This document shows positions 1 through 7,487 of a DNA stretch of 64,000 nt, in pieces. A program made the translations under genes and the position numbers. Source of the stretch: Aliivibrio salmonicida LFI1238 (GTDB lineage: Bacteria; Pseudomonadota; Gammaproteobacteria; Enterobacterales; Vibrionaceae); assembly GCF_000196495.1 (NCBI RefSeq), contig NC_011312.1, positions 2,542,001 to 2,606,000 on the forward strand, read 5' to 3'. The stretch's first letter is position 1. Every line of letters begins with the position of its first letter. The notes beneath the pieces were generated by a model. The model worked only from the letters and a program-made list of their open reading frames with translations, did not search any database and was not told the origin of the DNA.

Positions 1-78
1 AGGATGTATTTTTTTCTGAGGAGACAAACGGCGAAAAAATCCCCGCTTGGAATGGTCAACTGAATTATCTTGACTCAT
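1..78 (-). CDS. napF: NapF ferredoxin-type protein, N-terminal 26 codons (partial)
   Basis: Reading leftwards from an ATG at 78 gives an open frame to the window edge that begins MSQDNSVDHSKRGFFRRLSP. The SKRGFFRR-type basic start is typical of NapF, the cytoplasmic iron-sulfur protein linked to maturation of periplasmic nitrate reductase. A GGAG ribosome-binding sequence lies about 10 bases upstream of the ATG. The iron-sulfur cysteine motifs lie outside the window, so the call rests on the N-terminus and on the divergent narQP genes, whose products usually control nap operons. The rest of a napFDABC-type operon would be expected beyond the left edge. Confidence 0.72.
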   Translation of the reverse strand, partial: MSQDNSVDHSKRGFFRRLSPQKKIHP

Positions 79-149
79 CTATTCACAACTCCGCGCATCT
101 ATTAACATTTTTATATGATGAATTTTAAATTTTGTCATATTTATTGATA

Positions 150-165
150 TACCTCATAATGGTTA
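150..165. promoter_or_regulatory. Candidate NarP 7-2-7 heptamer pair
   Basis: The sequence TACCTCATAATGGTTA consists of two inverted heptamers separated by two bases. The known NarL/NarP heptamer is TACYNMT, with its complement AKNRGTA, and NarP prefers the 7-2-7 arrangement. Each half here has one departure from the consensus. Its position between napF and narQ suits anaerobic nitrate control. Confidence 0.42.
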
Positions 166-179
166 AACAAGGGGGGAAC

Positions 180-193
180 TTGTTCTAGATCAA
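180..193. promoter_or_regulatory. Candidate FNR-binding site
   Basis: TTGTTCTAGATCAA matches nine of the ten fixed positions of the FNR consensus TTGAT-N4-ATCAA. FNR activates nap operons under low oxygen in related gammaproteobacteria. The location, about 100 bases from the napF start, is plausible for activation of napF. Confidence 0.45.
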
Positions 194-266
194 TTTTTAA
201 AACAAATAAAAACAACAGAATAGATTATTATCCCCTCCTTTTAACTATAGGCTAGCCACAACAATT

Positions 267-1958
267 ATGAAACATAACAAAACATCAATATTAACAAAAA
301 CAATAGCTCAAGTGATGTTGTGGATTGTCCTTATTTCTATCATTACAACAAGCTTAGCTTTGGTCACATTATCATCAAGTTTAAAAGACGCCGAAGCGGT
401 CAATATTGCCGGTTCTTTACGCATGCAAAGTTATCGTTTGGCCTACGATATTGAAACCAATTCACCATACATGCTAGATCACTTAGCCAAGTTTTCAGAA
501 TCCATTGAATCACCCGCTTTCCACTCTTTAGATCAATGGTTTGTACCGGACGACATTGAATCCTATTATTCTGACATTCGATTACAGTGGCAGTTATTGC
601 AACCTGCATTACTAAGTGATGATAAACAAATTTATCTCACTAAAGTGTCGCTCTTTGTGGATGAAATCGATCATTTCGTTCTACGCTTACAGCAATTTTC
701 AGAGCGAAAACTTCAATTGCTTTCTTTTATTGGTGCGATAGGTTTATCTCTCATTCTTTGTCTTGGCCTTTTTATTATTTCATTTACTCAACGAAAAATT
801 GTGAGTCCGCTGCATCATCTTGTTGCCGCAAGTCACTCAATGACAAAAGGCAATTTTTCAGTACAAGTGGATTTAAATAGTGGTAATGAATTAGGGCAAT
901 TAGGCAGCGCCTTTAATCACATGGCAAAACAAGTGCACTCTAGCTACCGCGAGCTCGAAAGTCATGTTGAAGATAAAACCAGAAAACTCAGTCAAGCAAA
1001 TCGATCGCTAACCACTCTTTATGCTTGCTCTCAAGAGCTATCAGCGTCTCAACTTGATGAAAAAGCCTTTAAAAACATTCTTAACATGTTTACTAATATT
1101 GAAGGTGTTATTAGTGCAAGGTTAATTGTAGAAGAAGAGTCTGGGGGTGATTGGGAAATAACAAGTGGAACCCCAAACAACTCACCTTGGAGTTTAGAAG
1201 AGCTGATCATTGATGGAGAAAAATTAGGTTACTTATTGTGGCAATTTTCTCTTCCATGCCCAGACCAAAAGCTAATCATCAATATCGCAAATATTCTTGC
1301 TCGTGGGTTGTTCTATGACTTAACCCAAAAACAAACGCATCAACTTATTCTTCTTGAAGAACGAGCAGCAATTGCACGAGAACTGCATGATTCACTGGCA
1401 CAATCGCTTTCTTATTTAAAAATTCAAACGACCTTATTGAAACGCCAACTTAAGAAATGTGATTGTCAAAACACGGGGAGTACATTGACGGAATTGGATG
1501 AGGGACTTAAAAGTGCCTATACTCAGTTAAGAGAATTATTAAACACCTTTAGATTAACGATTAATAAGGCGCACTTTGGTGAAGCATTACAAGAGATTAT
1601 AAATACCTTACAATCGCAGACAGCCATTCGTATACATGTAAATAATGAACTGCCATCTTTACCAATTAATGCACAACAGCACGTACATTTGTTGCAATTA
1701 ATACGCGAAGCAACATTAAATGCCATCAAACACTCAAAAGCTGGTAATATTATCATTACGTGTTACCAAGAAGGTGAGCAAGGTTACATTAACATTGAAG
1801 ATGATGGCGTAGGATTTGATTCCACCGAAGAAAAAATAAATCATTATGGATTAAGAATAATGCAAGAACGAGCAAACTTCGTTCGAGGTACTTTATCCAT
1901 TGCATCAGAATTAGAACACGGTTGTGCAGTGAACGTTACGTTTCCACTTAACCAATAA
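267..1958 (+). CDS. narQ: Nitrate/nitrite sensor histidine kinase NarQ
   Basis: This inner-membrane sensor kinase of 563 residues is expected to sense periplasmic nitrate and nitrite and phosphorylate NarP. Visible parts are a first membrane segment at about 14-35, the P-box ligand motif at 47-60 (IAGSLRMQSYRLAY), a second membrane segment at about 153-173, a HAMP linker at about 174-225, a GAF-like middle region, a HisKA_3 H-box with phospho-acceptor His374 in ARELHDS, and an HATPase domain with an N-box near NAIKH (485-489) and DDGVGF at 512-517. The length matches E. coli NarQ. The start is the first ATG; its ribosome-binding sequence is weak. narP follows 23 bases downstream. NarX is the alternative name, but the NarP partner and the nap context favour NarQ. 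Confidence 0.9.
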   Translation: MKHNKTSILTKTIAQVMLWIVLISIITTSLALVTLSSSLKDAEAVNIAGSLRMQSYRLAYDIETNSPYMLDHLAKFSESIESPAFHSLDQWFVPDDIESYYSDIRLQWQLLQPALLSDDKQIYLTKVSLFVDEIDHFVLRLQQFSERKLQLLSFIGAIGLSLILCLGLFIISFTQRKIVSPLHHLVAASHSMTKGNFSVQVDLNSGNELGQLGSAFNHMAKQVHSSYRELESHVEDKTRKLSQANRSLTTLYACSQELSASQLDEKAFKNILNMFTNIEGVISARLIVEEESGGDWEITSGTPNNSPWSLEELIIDGEKLGYLLWQFSLPCPDQKLIINIANILARGLFYDLTQKQTHQLILLEERAAIARELHDSLAQSLSYLKIQTTLLKRQLKKCDCQNTGSTLTELDEGLKSAYTQLRELLNTFRLTINKAHFGEALQEIINTLQSQTAIRIHVNNELPSLPINAQQHVHLLQLIREATLNAIKHSKAGNIIITCYQEGEQGYINIEDDGVGFDSTEEKINHYGLRIMQERANFVRGTLSIASELEHGCAVNVTFPLNQ

Positions 1959-1981
1959 TTAATTTAAAAGGTATATACCCT

Positions 1982-2593
1982 ATGTGGAATGTTGTTATCG
2001 TTGACGATCATCCTTTAATGCGCCGAGGCATTGGCCAACTTCTTTCTTTTGAAGATGAATTTACCCTAGCAGGAGAAGCAAGTAATGGCACAGATGCCGT
2101 TGCTCTAATCTCTAAAGATGAACCCGACCTTGTTCTTCTCGATCTCAATATGAAAGGCATGTCAGGCCTTGATACGTTGCATGCATTACGCAATGAAGGC
2201 GTAACTTGCCCGATTGTTATTCTTACCGTATCCGATAATAAACAAGACATTAAAACCTTAATAAAAGCAGGTGCTGACGGTTACTTACTTAAAGACAGTG
2301 AACCTGACGAACTTATTGCACTGCTAAAGCAAGCAATACAAGGTGATAAAGCCTATTCAGAGCAAGTAAAAATTTGTTTAGAAGAAGGCAAGAATGGTGA
2401 TGATAAACTGTCTAGTTTAACCGCTCGTGAACTTGAAATATTACAAAATGTAGCGAAAGGAATGAGAAATAAACAAGTAGCAGACAAACTGTTCATTTCA
2501 GAAGCAACAGTAAAAGTGCACATGAAGAGCCTACTTAAAAAACTCAATGTAAAATCGAGAGTAGCAGCAACCTTACTTTATTTGGATGCATAA
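1982..2593 (+). CDS. narP: Nitrate/nitrite response regulator NarP
   Basis: This 203-residue cytoplasmic response regulator of the NarL/FixJ family is paired with the upstream NarQ. The receiver domain spans about 1-120, with acidic residues D8 and D9, phospho-acceptor Asp54 in LLDLNM and Lys104 in LLKD. A LuxR-type helix-turn-helix covers about 140-200 (LTARELEILQ; KQVADKLFISEATVKVH). An AAAGG sequence precedes the ATG. It probably controls the divergent nap operon through heptamer sites. A lipoprotein gene begins at the narP stop codon, so the three genes are probably one transcript. Confidence 0.92.
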   Translation: MWNVVIVDDHPLMRRGIGQLLSFEDEFTLAGEASNGTDAVALISKDEPDLVLLDLNMKGMSGLDTLHALRNEGVTCPIVILTVSDNKQDIKTLIKAGADGYLLKDSEPDELIALLKQAIQGDKAYSEQVKICLEEGKNGDDKLSSLTARELEILQNVAKGMRNKQVADKLFISEATVKVHMKSLLKKLNVKSRVAATLLYLDA

Positions 2594-2594
2594 A

Positions 2595-2930
2595 ATGAAA
2601 ACAGCCTTATGTTCTTTAATATTGCTATCACTACTCTCAGGTTGTGCATCAACAACCAAAGTAGAAAATACGAATATAGATAAGGTTTTTTTATATTTTG
2701 ATGACAGTTCAATTACAGATTGTACTCCAGTCGGAACCGTTACAGGCAGTGAAGGCCATTGGTATACTTTTTTCTTTATTACAAATAAAGAGTTACTCAT
2801 ATCAGCCGTTAATGACATGAAAAATGAAGCCACCCAATTAGGAGGAAACAGCATTGTTATCCATTCTCCTTCAGCCTTTAACACGTCAGTCACTCTGCTT
2901 GGATCTGCCTATTTATGCCCCTCGTTATAA
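2595..2930 (+). CDS. DUF4156-like lipoprotein
   Basis: This 111-residue protein starts MKTALCSLILLSLLSGC, a lipoprotein signal peptide with an LSGC lipobox, so the mature protein should be anchored by its cysteine in the inner or outer membrane. The remainder contains GTVTGSEGHWYTF and an N-x-L-K/N-x-A-x-x-L-G-G-N pattern resembling the DUF4156 family of small enterobacterial and vibrio lipoproteins. An ATG nine bases earlier (2586) overlaps the narP stop region and would add three residues before a normal signal peptide, so 2595 is preferred. The function is unknown. It follows narP directly and is closed by a hairpin terminator. Confidence 0.72.
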   Translation: MKTALCSLILLSLLSGCASTTKVENTNIDKVFLYFDDSSITDCTPVGTVTGSEGHWYTFFFITNKELLISAVNDMKNEATQLGGNSIVIHSPSAFNTSVTLLGSAYLCPSL

Positions 2931-2936
2931 ATTGAC

Positions 2937-2973
2937 ACAAAAAAGCCAACTTAACGTAAGTTGGCTTTTTTAT
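2937..2973. terminator. Bidirectional rho-independent terminator
   Basis: A strong stem, AAGCCAACTTA and TAAGTTGGCTT around a short loop, has an A-run on its left and a T-run on its right. It can end narQP-lipoprotein transcription and the convergent winged-helix gene. Confidence 0.85.
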
Positions 2974-3013
2974 TATTGTCTGTCCATATCCACGTATAAA
3001 ACTGATTTACATT

Positions 3014-3295
3014 TTAATGGTATAACGTGGAAGCAATTTGATCTTCTCTCGAGCATACCCAATCAGGATCATAAGGTCCCCAATCAGAAAGACGATAATA
3101 ACCATCATTATGACGGCGTCCATCTTGTATAAACATCAATTCAATGCCTATGCCTGGTAATGCTTTTAGTACATCTTGAATTGTACGACGAGGCCACCCT
3201 GTTAACTCTACAAGTTTAGGTACATTAGGCCTTTCTAAATTATGCACCAACAACGCTAAATACAAGCGTCTGGCGAACACTGGATTCAACTCCAT
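3014..3295 (-). CDS. Small winged helix-turn-helix protein (HTH_43-like)
   Basis: This 93-residue protein looks like a single winged-helix DNA-binding domain. Helical segments at about 8-35 are followed by LVELTGWPRRTIQDVLKAL, which fits a recognition helix-turn-helix, then by GIELMFIQDGRRHNDGYYRL, which fits the wing. It resembles a small family of uncharacterised vibrio and Shewanella proteins (Pfam HTH_43, from memory). An AGGAGGT ribosome-binding sequence six bases before the ATG strongly supports the start. No partner gene is adjacent, so the target is unknown. Confidence 0.7.
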   Translation of the reverse strand: MELNPVFARRLYLALLVHNLERPNVPKLVELTGWPRRTIQDVLKALPGIGIELMFIQDGRRHNDGYYRLSDWGPYDPDWVCSREDQIASTLYH

Positions 3296-3460
3296 TGATA
3301 CCTCCTGATTTAATAAGAGTAATTATTAATCATTTAATATTAATGATGTTGAGATTGATCAACTAATTACGAAAATAATCCTACAATTTAACGAAATAAC
3401 TCATAAATCTGTTTTTTTTTGTAATTAATTTTCATAACTATCATTATAAAAGCAGAACCT

Positions 3461-3745
3461 CTAACCAATATTAACCGTTCCACCACCTTGAACTTTACCT
3501 CCACATCCAACCGCATCTCCACTTCTCGCCGCCGGCTGCCCATCCATAAACACAGAGTTCGATCCCTCAGAAATGGCTCGCGGGTGTGGTGGATGTTTAG
3601 GTTTACTATGAGGAGCAAGAGGATCCCCCTTTCTGGCTGCAGGTACACCATCAACTTTAACCGTTCCCGAACCCGCTAATATCGGACTTGGATGAAACCC
3701 ATCATGGGCAGTACCTATATCACCCACTTTCACTGCATTTCCCAT
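3461..3745 (-). CDS. PAAR-domain protein (type VI secretion spike tip)
   Basis: This 94-residue protein is made up of one PAAR domain and no more. It shows the characteristic GNAVKVGDIGTAH start, paired GS-x-x-V-x-VDG-x-PAAR-x-GD repeats (about 25-42 and 61-76) and conserved histidines and a cysteine able to bind a metal ion at the tip. PAAR proteins cap the VgrG spike of type VI secretion machines. There is no C-terminal toxin domain and no vgrG, hcp or immunity gene beside it, so it is an orphan tip serving a machine encoded elsewhere. It lies in an AT-rich spacer next to the broken yffB. The ribosome-binding sequence is weak. Confidence 0.88.
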   Translation of the reverse strand: MGNAVKVGDIGTAHDGFHPSPILAGSGTVKVDGVPAARKGDPLAPHSKPKHPPHPRAISEGSNSVFMDGQPAARSGDAVGCGGKVQGGGTVNIG

Positions 3746-3935
3746 TCTCTTTTGTCCATTTCATACATCAAAAAACAAGTGTATGTTTAATGAACAATAA
3801 TGACGATTTTAGAAAAGAAAAAGACGAGTCACTTCAAAATATAATTAACAAAACACTAAATACTCTCCAACACTGGCGTATTTGTTCAATTCTCGTTATA
3901 AAGGAAGCATAATTAATAACATAATGAAGAAAGTC

Positions 3936-4284
3936 ATGACTATAATTTACGGAATAAAAAACTGCGATACGATAAAAAAATGCAAAAAGTGGCTTGAAGC
4001 AAACGACATTAATTTCACTTACCATGACTACCGTACTGATGGCATTGATAAAGAAATGATTACGACTTTTGTTCAACAACTTGGTTGGGAAAATGTCGTA
4101 AATAAGCGAGGTACTACTTACCGTCAACTCAATGATGAGCAAAAAGCATCATTAAATGAAACTACGGCGATTGATCTTTTACTAGAAATGCAGGCAATGA
4201 TAAAGCGCCCCAATTTTAATCCATAACGATCTCTACCATTTAGGCTTCAAACCAGCTCAATATGATGCAATTTTTAACGGTTAA
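3936..4284 (+). pseudogene. yffB: yffB (Spx/ArsC-like reductase family), frameshifted near its 3' end
   Basis: The intact part reads MTIIYGIKNCDTIKKCKKW and on to EMQAMIKRP, matching the ArsC/Spx-type protein YffB that precedes dapE in E. coli. The open frame then runs NFNP and stops at 4224-4226. If one base is removed from the AATTTT run at 4212-4217, the frame continues as ILIHNDLYHLGFKPAQYDAI and ends at TAA 4282-4284, restoring about 115 residues and the family's conserved LGF ending. A single-base insertion has therefore truncated the last 27 or so residues. An in-frame ATG at 3924 could add four residues. Loss of function is likely but not certain, since the thioredoxin-like core and the Arg of KRP remain. 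A sequencing error is possible. Confidence 0.82.
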
Positions 4285-4316
4285 TTTTATTTTAAAGATA
4301 AGTAAAGGAATACAAC

Positions 4317-5450
4317 ATGCCTGACACTCCAACACTCACTCTCGCGAAAGATCTTCTCAGTCGCCAATCAGTCACTCCAGAAGATGCGGGCTGCCAAGAG
4401 TTAATGATTAAACGCCTTAAGGCTCTTGGTTTTACAATTGAAATCATGGTATTTGAAGACACCACCAATTTTTGGGCTCGCCGTGGAACAGAGGCACCTT
4501 TATTTACCTTCGCAGGCCACACAGATGTCGTTCCAACAGGATCATTAACGCAGTGGAATACCGATCCTTTTGAGCCAACGATCATCGATGGCATGTTATA
4601 CGCTCGTGGAGCTGCCGATATGAAAGGCTCTCTTGCCTGCATGATTGTTGCTGTTGAGCGTTTCATTTCTGAGCACCCAGAACATAAAGGTTCACTCTCT
4701 TTCTTAATCACTTCAGATGAAGAAGGTCCATTCATTAATGGCACAACACGTGTGGTTGATACGCTAAAAGAGCGTAATGAAATTATTGATATGTGTATTG
4801 TTGGTGAACCGTCAAGCACCCAATATGTTGGCGATGTAGTCAAGAACGGTCGTAGAGGCTCTTTAACTGGAAACTTAACCGTCAAAGGCATTCAAGGTCA
4901 CGTTGCTTATCCGCACATTGCACGAAATCCGATCCACCAATCAATGGCGGCACTACTTGAACTGACAATGACTGAATGGGATTTAGGTAATGCTTATTTT
5001 CCACCAACCAGCTTTCAAATTCCGAACATGAACAGTGGTACAGGTGCTTCTAATGTGATCCCTGGAACAGCGGAAATCATGTTTAACTTTCGCTTCAGCA
5101 CTGAATCTACCGTCGAAGGCCTACAACAGCGTGTGATTGAACTCTTAGATAAACACAATTTAGAATACGATCTGGATTGGATTATCAATGGACTTCCGTT
5201 CTTAACCGATACTGGCGATCTATTAACAGCCGTTGTTGATGCCGTTGCCACTGTTAATCAACAGAAGCCTGAATTACTAACAACAGGTGGAACATCCGAC
5301 GGCCGCTTCATTGCTCAAATGGGTTCACAAGTAATTGAGCTTGGTCCGGTTAATGCCACTATTCATAAAGTGAATGAGTGTGTAAAGGTTGATGATTTAG
5401 AAAAACTGACTGATATGTATCAAGAAGTCCTAAATAATTTACTCGCTTAG
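4317..5450 (+). CDS. dapE: Succinyl-diaminopimelate desuccinylase DapE
   Basis: This 377-residue zinc enzyme of the M20 family splits N-succinyl-LL-diaminopimelate to LL-diaminopimelate and succinate, for lysine and peptidoglycan synthesis. The metal motifs are visible: His68 and Asp70 in AGHTDVVPTG, Asp101 in GAADMKGS, Glu135/Glu136 in TSDEEGP and the C-terminal histidine in ATIHKVNE. The length equals the family norm. An AAGGAA sequence lies shortly before the ATG. It follows the frameshifted yffB, as in the E. coli yffB-dapE arrangement. dapA of the same pathway lies 2 kb away on the other strand. Confidence 0.95.
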   Translation: MPDTPTLTLAKDLLSRQSVTPEDAGCQELMIKRLKALGFTIEIMVFEDTTNFWARRGTEAPLFTFAGHTDVVPTGSLTQWNTDPFEPTIIDGMLYARGAADMKGSLACMIVAVERFISEHPEHKGSLSFLITSDEEGPFINGTTRVVDTLKERNEIIDMCIVGEPSSTQYVGDVVKNGRRGSLTGNLTVKGIQGHVAYPHIARNPIHQSMAALLELTMTEWDLGNAYFPPTSFQIPNMNSGTGASNVIPGTAEIMFNFRFSTESTVEGLQQRVIELLDKHNLEYDLDWIINGLPFLTDTGDLLTAVVDAVATVNQQKPELLTTGGTSDGRFIAQMGSQVIELGPVNATIHKVNECVKVDDLEKLTDMYQEVLNNLLA

Positions 5451-5469
5451 CCACCTTTTAAGTATATGA

Positions 5470-5498
5470 TGAGAGGGTCTTGATCCTCTCGTTTTTTA
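5470..5498 (+). terminator. Terminator after dapE
   Basis: The stem GAGAGG/CCTCTC with an eight-base loop is followed by GTTTTTT. It lies between dapE and the next start codon, so the peptidase gene must start after it. Confidence 0.75.
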
Positions 5499-5509
5499 TT
5501 AGGTACCTT

Positions 5510-6178
5510 ATGACATATACACAGCTCACCGGTCTATCAACTCAACACCTCTCCGTTGTTAACCCCCATCGCCAACTTCACCATGATTGTATTTCTTCAT
5601 TTAAGGCACTAGAAATTGCGGCAAAAAAAGCGGGATTTACTCTCACTATCGCAAGCAGTTTTCGTGATTTTGAACGTCAATTAATGATTTGGAATAATAA
5701 GTTTACAGGTATTCGTCCCATTCTAGGAACTGACAGTAAAGTGCTAGATACGAATAAGATGAGTGATATTGAAAAGATTCACGCCATTATGCGTTGGTCT
5801 GCATTGCCAGGAGGAAGTCGCCATCATTGGGGGACCGATCTTGATGTCTATGCGAGCAACCATCTTCCTAAAGGGGTCACATTGCAGCTTGAACCTTGGG
5901 AGTACGAAACAGGACATCAAAAAGAATTCAGTCTATGGTTATTTGAAAATGCCCCTAAATATGGTTTTTTCTTCCCTTATAAGCATGATAAAAAAGGCGT
6001 CGCGATTGAACCTTGGCACCTTAGTTACAAAACAACCAGTGATAAATATATGTCACAACTTACACCTGAACATTTACTTCAAGCATGGCGAAATGTAGAA
6101 CTGGCAGGAAAAGAGAGTATCATTAAACATATCGATATCTTATTTCATCGTTACATCATGAACATAAATAAGGAATAG
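5510..6178 (+). CDS. M15-family D-alanyl-D-alanine carboxypeptidase (VanY-like)
   Basis: This 222-residue protein carries the zinc ligands of M15B peptidases, H-x-x-x-x-x-D in SRHHWGTDLDVY and the C-terminal EPWHLSY, as well as the SSFRDFERQ substrate-binding segment. Such enzymes trim the terminal D-alanine from peptidoglycan peptides. No clear signal peptide is seen, so the site of action is uncertain. The ATG at 5510 with an AGG upstream is preferred, because an earlier in-frame start at 5480 lies inside the dapE terminator hairpin. A small DUF2897 gene follows after two bases and is probably co-transcribed. Confidence 0.85.
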   Translation: MTYTQLTGLSTQHLSVVNPHRQLHHDCISSFKALEIAAKKAGFTLTIASSFRDFERQLMIWNNKFTGIRPILGTDSKVLDTNKMSDIEKIHAIMRWSALPGGSRHHWGTDLDVYASNHLPKGVTLQLEPWEYETGHQKEFSLWLFENAPKYGFFFPYKHDKKGVAIEPWHLSYKTTSDKYMSQLTPEHLLQAWRNVELAGKESIIKHIDILFHRYIMNINKE

Positions 6179-6180
6179 TC

Positions 6181-6351
6181 ATGGAATGGTTAATGAACCC
6201 TTGGGTTATTATCGTCATCGTTTTAAGTGTTGTTATTGGGAACCTTGCCGCATTAAAAGCGACGGCAAATATGAAATTTAAACAGCCGAAAAAACCGATA
6301 GCACCACAAGAAAAAGAGGACGAATTAGGTTCTGAAAAAATGAATCGGTAG
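6181..6351 (+). CDS. DUF2897-family small membrane protein
   Basis: This 56-residue protein has one membrane segment at about 7-24 (PWVIIVIVLSVVIGNLAAL), a middle KATANMKFK and a charged tail rich in Lys, Pro and Glu. The NPW start and the NLAALK-x-TANMKF segment match what I recall of DUF2897. It starts two bases after the upstream peptidase gene, whose end (ATAAGGAATAG) supplies a ribosome-binding sequence. The function is unknown; coupling with the peptidase suggests an envelope role. Confidence 0.75.
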   Translation: MEWLMNPWVIIVIVLSVVIGNLAALKATANMKFKQPKKPIAPQEKEDELGSEKMNR

Positions 6352-6372
6352 CAATGAATCAATCTGAAGACG

Positions 6373-6408
6373 AAAAAAACGACGCCCAATAATTTGAGCG
6401 TCTTTCTT
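6373..6408. terminator. Bidirectional terminator between DUF2897 gene and bamC
   Basis: GACGC at 6381-6385 pairs with GCGTC at 6398-6402. It is preceded by an A-run and followed by TTTCTT. It separates the convergent DUF2897 gene and bamC. Confidence 0.65.
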
Positions 6409-6423
6409 ATATAACAAACGTGT

Positions 6424-7476
6424 CTATTCTTCCGTTATTTCTGTTTTTGGCTTCTTATTTGATTTTTCAATCATTGCAGCCAACACAGGAACTAATGAAT
6501 CAAGAGTCGCTTCATCTACCGGTTTACCCGCAGCATCCGTTACATTAATAGAAGTACGGTTACCAAGATCACCTAATAGTAGGTTGTAAGTGCGACCTTC
6601 AAAAGACAATGGTTTTGTACCAATCTCTTGCCAGAACTCATCATCAGGCTCTTTATATTTAACCTCAATGGTTCCTTGCGAACGGTTTCTATCTTCAATA
6701 TTCAGTCCCATCATAGGCAATAAATCACCAAGACGCTCCCAGAAAACATTATAAGGCGCACGAGCGATTATCACAGGAAGACCACTGCGATCTTGTCCCA
6801 TAGAAATAGGGATACGCTTAACAAGCTCTTCAGCACGAATACGCGCTTCTTCGCGAAGCTGCTCGTCATAAGCAGACGTCACTAAATTCGTCATTAAAAT
6901 ATTATAACGCGCTTTATTTGCTTGAGTAACTTCAGCTTGTTTACCATCAACTTGCCAATCAATCAGAACAATTTTAAATCCTGAGCGATTATTTTGATTT
7001 AACTTAGTAATCAAATAACGAGAACCAAACTCATGATCTTCATCTTCTGAATTCCACGTTAACCAATCAGTTTCAAGTTCAGTATCCGATTGTTTTAGTA
7101 ATGTGATATTTCGTTTTTTAATTAAGCCCAACACCGTTTGCCAAAGCTTATCAAGATCTTCATCTTTCACAAGCCATACAGAGACTTCCCCTTGTTGCTC
7201 TTCTATACGAGCCCCTGGGATCAGTTCTAATACTTGCTGAGGAGGTCGAATATCGACACCTTTTCCGACGCCACCAACATACTCCCCTTTAGGAATATCA
7301 TATTGAGGATAGAACTCAGGTTTAGCTTCCGCTGGCTGTTGCCATTCTTTTAATGGTGCCGTATCTAAATATTTAAAATCTTGTTTAGCTTGGCGACGCT
7401 CAGTTGGACTGCTTGAACAAGCCGCTAACATAGCAACCATCAATGATCCAACAACAAAGCGAGTGTTCACTTTCAT
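6424..7476 (-). CDS. bamC: Outer-membrane assembly lipoprotein BamC
   Basis: This 350-residue lipoprotein component of the BAM complex helps BamA insert beta-barrel proteins. It has a signal peptide ending in the LAAC lipobox (Cys20), an extended N-terminal segment of the kind that binds BamD, and two helix-grip domains (about 95-220 and 225-345). The length is close to E. coli BamC (344). It lies 11 bases downstream of dapA on the same strand, the dapA-bamC order known from enterobacteria. BamA itself is encoded at 45994-48414. Confidence 0.93.
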   Translation of the reverse strand: MKVNTRFVVGSLMVAMLAACSSSPTERRQAKQDFKYLDTAPLKEWQQPAEAKPEFYPQYDIPKGEYVGGVGKGVDIRPPQQVLELIPGARIEEQQGEVSVWLVKDEDLDKLWQTVLGLIKKRNITLLKQSDTELETDWLTWNSEDEDHEFGSRYLITKLNQNNRSGFKIVLIDWQVDGKQAEVTQANKARYNILMTNLVTSAYDEQLREEARIRAEELVKRIPISMGQDRSGLPVIIARAPYNVFWERLGDLLPMMGLNIEDRNRSQGTIEVKYKEPDDEFWQEIGTKPLSFEGRTYNLLLGDLGNRTSINVTDAAGKPVDEATLDSLVPVLAAMIEKSNKKPKTEITEE

Positions 7477-7487
7477 TTTTTATCCTA

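Larger units (their letters stand above)
79..266. promoter_or_regulatory. Divergent napF / narQ control region
   Basis: This 188-base AT-rich spacer separates the starts of napF (leftward) and narQ (rightward). It must carry promoters for both directions. It contains a NarP-type 7-2-7 inverted repeat at 150-165 and an FNR-like palindrome at 180-193, listed separately. No start site can be fixed from sequence alone. Confidence 0.6.

Noticed and set aside
3388..3654. Minus-strand open frame overlapping the PAAR gene
   Set aside because: It is an out-of-frame shadow of a clear PAAR domain.
5480..5509. Upstream start for the M15 peptidase gene
   Set aside because: The extension lies inside the dapE terminator hairpin; the ATG at 5510 has an AGG upstream and a normal N-terminus.
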